Assembly (NCBI GenBank): GCA_034008185.1
Contig: CM067081.1
Coordinates: forward strand, 152,674,258-152,738,257
Length of the DNA: 64,000 nt
Direction of reading: 5' to 3'
Source of the DNA: Gorsachius magnificus
Lineage: Eukaryota; Chordata; Aves; Pelecaniformes; Ardeidae
Shown: positions 60,249-64,000 of the stretch, one piece after another
Layout: each line of letters begins with the position of its first letter
How positions within the stretch are numbered: position 1 is the first letter of the stretch
The notes under the pieces: model-generated
What the model was told of the DNA's origin: nothing
The model's input: the letters and a program-made list of their open reading frames with translations, nothing else
Database searches by the model: none
Program-made: the position numbers and the translations under genes

Positions 60249-63200
60249 GTATAGTTTCTATCTAATGACAATGTTTTAAAATAAAACTTCCCAGGAAGGG
60301 CAAGAAACTCTTCTATCAAGATACAGCTGCAGAGGTTTAAAACTTTGAGATGCAACTATTGACAGAAGGGGAAACTGGTTAAGTGAAATTTTCCAGAAAG
60401 GAAGAAGCAAAAAATGTCTTTGTTTAGAAAGAAAACTCTGTTTTTGTGAAATGAAATAAGGGTTCTTGGCTTTTTCTCAAAGTGTTGCTAATACTTGCTG
60501 CTCTCATTTTTGCTGTGCACAAACACTCACACAACCTTCCATAATCCGTTTGTACCCTGGTGCCTGTCCTGGCAGCCAGCCCCCCAAGAACCCACTCGTC
60601 TATATTGTTCACCTTCTGCTCAGCCTTATGCTTCCCAGCTCTTCTGGCAGCGGCCTTCACCATACCAGCTGAACCACCAAATGCAAATTTATGTGGGGCT
60701 GGATGCGTTTGGGCTCCCTGGACCCGTTAGTGACTGCTGCCCTGGCACAGGCCCTCTTCAGTCACACGGTAGAGCTGCTCAGCACCTCCCATTAGAGTGA
60801 GGCTGCAACTATCCCTGGCTACCCAAATGTTTAACTGCTCCTTCAATTTACCCCAAAAGGACAGTATTTAGTTTATCCACTGGCTTGACTTAGGTCAGTA
60901 ATTAGCAACAATGATGAATATATTCCAGTAAAATACAATTTTAGTTACGTATAATAGAAAACTTTTAAAATAGCATATTTTTTCACAGCTAGTTAATTCA
61001 GATACACTATCAAAATGGCTGCTTTACATCCAAGACTCCTGATATCCTGGTACAAATTAATGAATATCTCAGCAATGCAGTGAAGAGGAAGAACAGATTC
61101 ATCATTTCTAATTTGGATGATAGGGCATTTGCTTATGGCTCACCACATAGCTTGAAGAACCAAACAAGGAATTTTGCAGGTTTTGTCTTTATCTTTATCT
61201 TTATCTCTTTATCTCTTTATCTCTTTATCCTTCTTTATCTATTTTATGTGCTACCATAGATTGGGACTGCTCAGCAGTGTTTGGTAGACTGAAATTTGGG
61301 GATTTAGGCACTTTGAAATAGCCTACAGTTAATTACTTAAGTATCACCTAAGCATTAAACCCTCTAGTAGTCCTAGGATACCAATTATACTTTGAAAACT
61401 CTCTAGTGATTTGTCCTGCCCTGGTATCTTATAAACAACAAGGCTTAAAAAACCCTTGTAAGGTAGATTTCATTACATCTTTTAGATAGTTACATAAACT
61501 GGACTGCAAAGAGATCAAGTTCTTTGCTCAGTGCTGTGCTGTGAATCAATGATAGACTCAGCAATGTACCCAAAATGACCTAGAGCAGTTTCCTTTCCTT
61601 TAACTGACAGGCTGTATTTTCTCAGATAACGAATTATGAGATGCACAGGTCTTTTACCCTACAGAATACAAATTATCAGTACTTGCAGTTAGGCAGACGT
61701 TCTTTTTTTATGAAGCTGTATAATGTTTCACAATTCGGCAGTTTCCTGATGGGAAACTTCTGGTTCTTTTTGCAAAGTGTTGGAGCTCCATGGAGCATTG
61801 GCCTATTCTGTTATTTTAGCTCTTATTTTTTGTAAAAAACCCAGGAGAACTTCTGAGCTTATGCTCATTTGTTTTGCCTCCCTACTTTAAAGACCTGGCC
61901 TGGAAGTTGAAAATTGAAATCTTCAAACACGATCTTTTTCAAAGGTAGTGATTATGAACAAACTGGTTTGGAAGAGGAAGAGAGAATGGCGATTCATTAT
62001 AAGGACTTCAGGAGATGCTGCTGCCTCAGAAAAAAAATGTACGTAATTGTTTCTTTCTTTCAGTCAATGTTAATAAAATGGAAGTACACTTTTACAGAAC
62101 TGCAGGAGAAGTGCTGTCAGAAATCTCTTTTCAGCTGAGACATCAGTATAATGTATTAAAACAAATTCTTCATTCAGATCCCATTCTTTTCCTCCATTAG
62201 GATCAGCACTATTTTTAGATCCAGACTGCCTCAGAAAGCACTTATTGTCAGGGACATAGCTATTACAAAACGACATGCAAAGTCTACAGTGGTCTCAGCG
62301 AAGTATCGCACAGTCTAGTGTTACGATGGTGAAGAATCCCTTTCACCTCACACTGAACAAGCAAAATTGTGGAAAAAGCCTTAGCACTGAAGCCACTCAA
62401 CTTCTTAAGCACTGAGTGTTTGCTTCACATGCTTTGATGGTGTTCGCCAACCGACTGGTGTTACACAATGTAACAAATGGTAGGAGCCTGGTTTTGCACA
62501 GCAGACTCAAGCTGCCTTGCAGCTCCAGTGACTATGAGCTATAAATTCAATGGTTCTTCATTTGCCTGCCGCCTGGTACCTCCTGCGTGTTTCCTAGCTG
62601 ACCACCAGCTTTATCAGACCACCAACACACTGGTGACTTCCAAACACTACGAGAAGCATGTTCCACACATCTGGAAACAGTGTTAGGATGATTCCCAGGT
62701 ACATTCTCACTGTGTGATGCTGTTCCTAGAGTACAAACGCTGTCTATCAGTGCTTGCTAGCTCTCCACTGGGCAAGAGGTATGTTCGATCAATTAATGCA
62801 TGGGCAGCAGCTTCTCTTAGTATCTTCTTACTCCATCATTCACGGACTAATAGTGAACCTCAGTGAGCAAGTTCGGTCTTTCCCATGTAATGCATGATGA
62901 TCCTGTTTAGCAACCAGATCAGCATCATGTCACAGGTGTGATAAAACTTACTGTTCCCTATGCCAGTTAAATTATTGTGCTATGTTAAAAGCAAGCCTTA
63001 ACCTTCAGAGTACTGCTTGGCCTTGGCCTATATCACACGCTTTAATGTACTCCAGTGATCAGTCAGGACGGTGGCAACACAAACATCTACATCCCTGTGG
63101 GTATTTCCTAAGGACAGTGAATAAGGTGAATTCCCATTACCACTGCTATTGCTTATATTGCTTTTCAAAAATGGTGGCTCTCTAAAGTGGTAATCAGACA

Positions 63201-63742
63201 TCTTGTTGGACTGCAACATGGTTTTGTATGACAATATATCATCTCCTCATGAAGCCCTTAGTTTAGGTTTTAAAAATTTGATTGATTCCTTAGCCAGGTA
63301 TCCCACCTCCGTCACCCAACTTTTCATTGCCTCCTGCTCTGGAAATGAGACTGGATGGAGGAAGCAGAGGGGATTAACTCCCTGCCTCAGTCTCCTGGGC
63401 TATTTTAAAGCATTTATGTGGCTTCTCAATGGTGCTGGCAAGCTTCAGAATAACTCTGTATTGTACAAAGATTTGACTAACCCCTCCTCTGATTCCTGTA
63501 AGACTTAGCTGCACAGCACTGCCACATGGCACGCAGCGCACAAGCTGCTTACATGTATTAGTTCCTTTGAAGACAGACAGTCTTGTGCAGTAATGGAGAT
63601 AGATGCAGAGAGGTTAGTTTTGCTGCATGTGACAGACCTTTTTTAACAGCAAATAACAATTCCATTGTCTTGTTTATAAAGGTAATCAAAGCTCTAGTAA
63701 ATTTTGTATGGCATAGAATCCTACCTATTTCCCACGTATAGT
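60249..63742. other. gene-free AT-rich unique DNA
   Basis: No recognisable gene or transposon. The CTTTAT-type microsatellite at 61187-61240 is listed separately. Confidence 0.5.
61187..61240. repeat. CTTTAT / CTCTTTAT microsatellite
   Basis: Three CTTTAT units are followed by three CTCTTTAT units and a degraded last unit, a two-phase tandem repeat. On the minus strand it contains six exact AGATAA motifs, the GATA-factor consensus, in about 54 bases. Confidence 0.85.
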
Positions 63743-63892
63743 GAAGGCCCCATCCCTGGAAACACTCAAGACCAGGCTGGACGGGGCTCTGAGCAACCTG
63801 ATCTGGTTAGCAGTGTCCCTGCTTACTGCGGGGGGTTGGACTAGATGACCTCTAGGGGTCCCTTCCAACCCAAAACATTCTATGATTCTATG
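63743..63892 (+). mobile_element. CR1 LINE 3' terminal fragment
   Basis: Starts within the CCCCATCCCTGGAAACACTC block and continues with GGGGTTGGACTAGATGACCT and GGTCCCTTCCAACCC. It ends in ATTCTATGATTCTATG (63877-63892). Only the last 150 bp of the element is present. Good conservation suggests a fairly recent copy. Confidence 0.92.
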
Positions 63893-64000
63893 TATACCCA
63901 CTCAGCAATTCAAAAGACTGATGGAGGGAAACTTGTATTGGTATTAAGGCAGTTTAATATATTAAAAAAGTGCTGAATTTCAGCTGAGAATTTTAGAGGG
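63893..64000. other. unique DNA to the window end
   Basis: Nothing recognisable in the last 108 bases. Confidence 0.5.

Overview
The window looks like a gene-poor, AT-rich stretch of a bird nuclear genome, most likely a neoavian. The main evidence is the repeats. CR1 LINEs occur in both orientations, several ending in the typical CR1 tail (ATTCTATGATTCTATG and variants). There are also three solo LTRs from two families whose sequence I recognise as avian endogenous-retrovirus LTRs. I found no complete protein-coding host gene, no rRNA or tRNA, no CRISPR array and no prokaryotic feature. Most open reading frames here are chance frames or lie inside repeats.

Layout. 1-3773: unique AT-rich DNA with a decayed CR1 scrap (about 2218-2346) and a weak exon candidate on the minus strand (955-1153). 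3779-4758: a 980-bp solo LTR on the minus strand, flanked by a perfect 5-bp duplication (ATCTA). 4764-23514: unique DNA with simple repeats, two GC-rich blocks (about 12980-14440 and 19440-19700), a sharply bounded CpG-rich islet (18181-18540) and motif clusters that could be enhancers (18980-19031, 21091-21109, about 15410-15570). 23515-23920: 3' end of a CR1, plus strand. 23921-39410: mostly unique DNA, a probable ancient CR1-like remnant (about 30840-31200), a strongly C+T-rich block (about 34130-34880) and a good TATA box just upstream of a short ORF (38488-38864).

39411-40905: a CR1 on the minus strand, split by a second CR1 in the opposite orientation (40221-40454) that is flanked by a 7-bp duplication. 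43807-43976 and 44527-44763: two exon-like open stretches, unrecognised and of low confidence. About 44975-45790: a decayed CR1 reverse-transcriptase fragment, plus strand. About 53020-54250: a very old CR1/L3-like element, minus strand, with a possible 5' piece at about 55280-55500. 56436-56975 and 57867-58451: two LTRs of one family in opposite orientation. 59159-60248: a younger, 5'-truncated CR1 on the minus strand with a 276-codon open frame. 63743-63892: another CR1 3' end.

The interpretable content is therefore a stratified record of retrotransposition: ancient CR1/L3-like remnants, then decayed CR1, then younger CR1 copies (one nested in another) and LTR insertions reduced to solo LTRs. 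I did not find a convincing undescribed biological system. The leads most worth checking are the nested CR1 with its duplication, the solo LTR with clean duplications, the CpG islet, the RFX/POU motif cluster and the two exon-like blocks at 43.8-44.8 kb. All family names come from my recognition of sequence patterns, without any database search.
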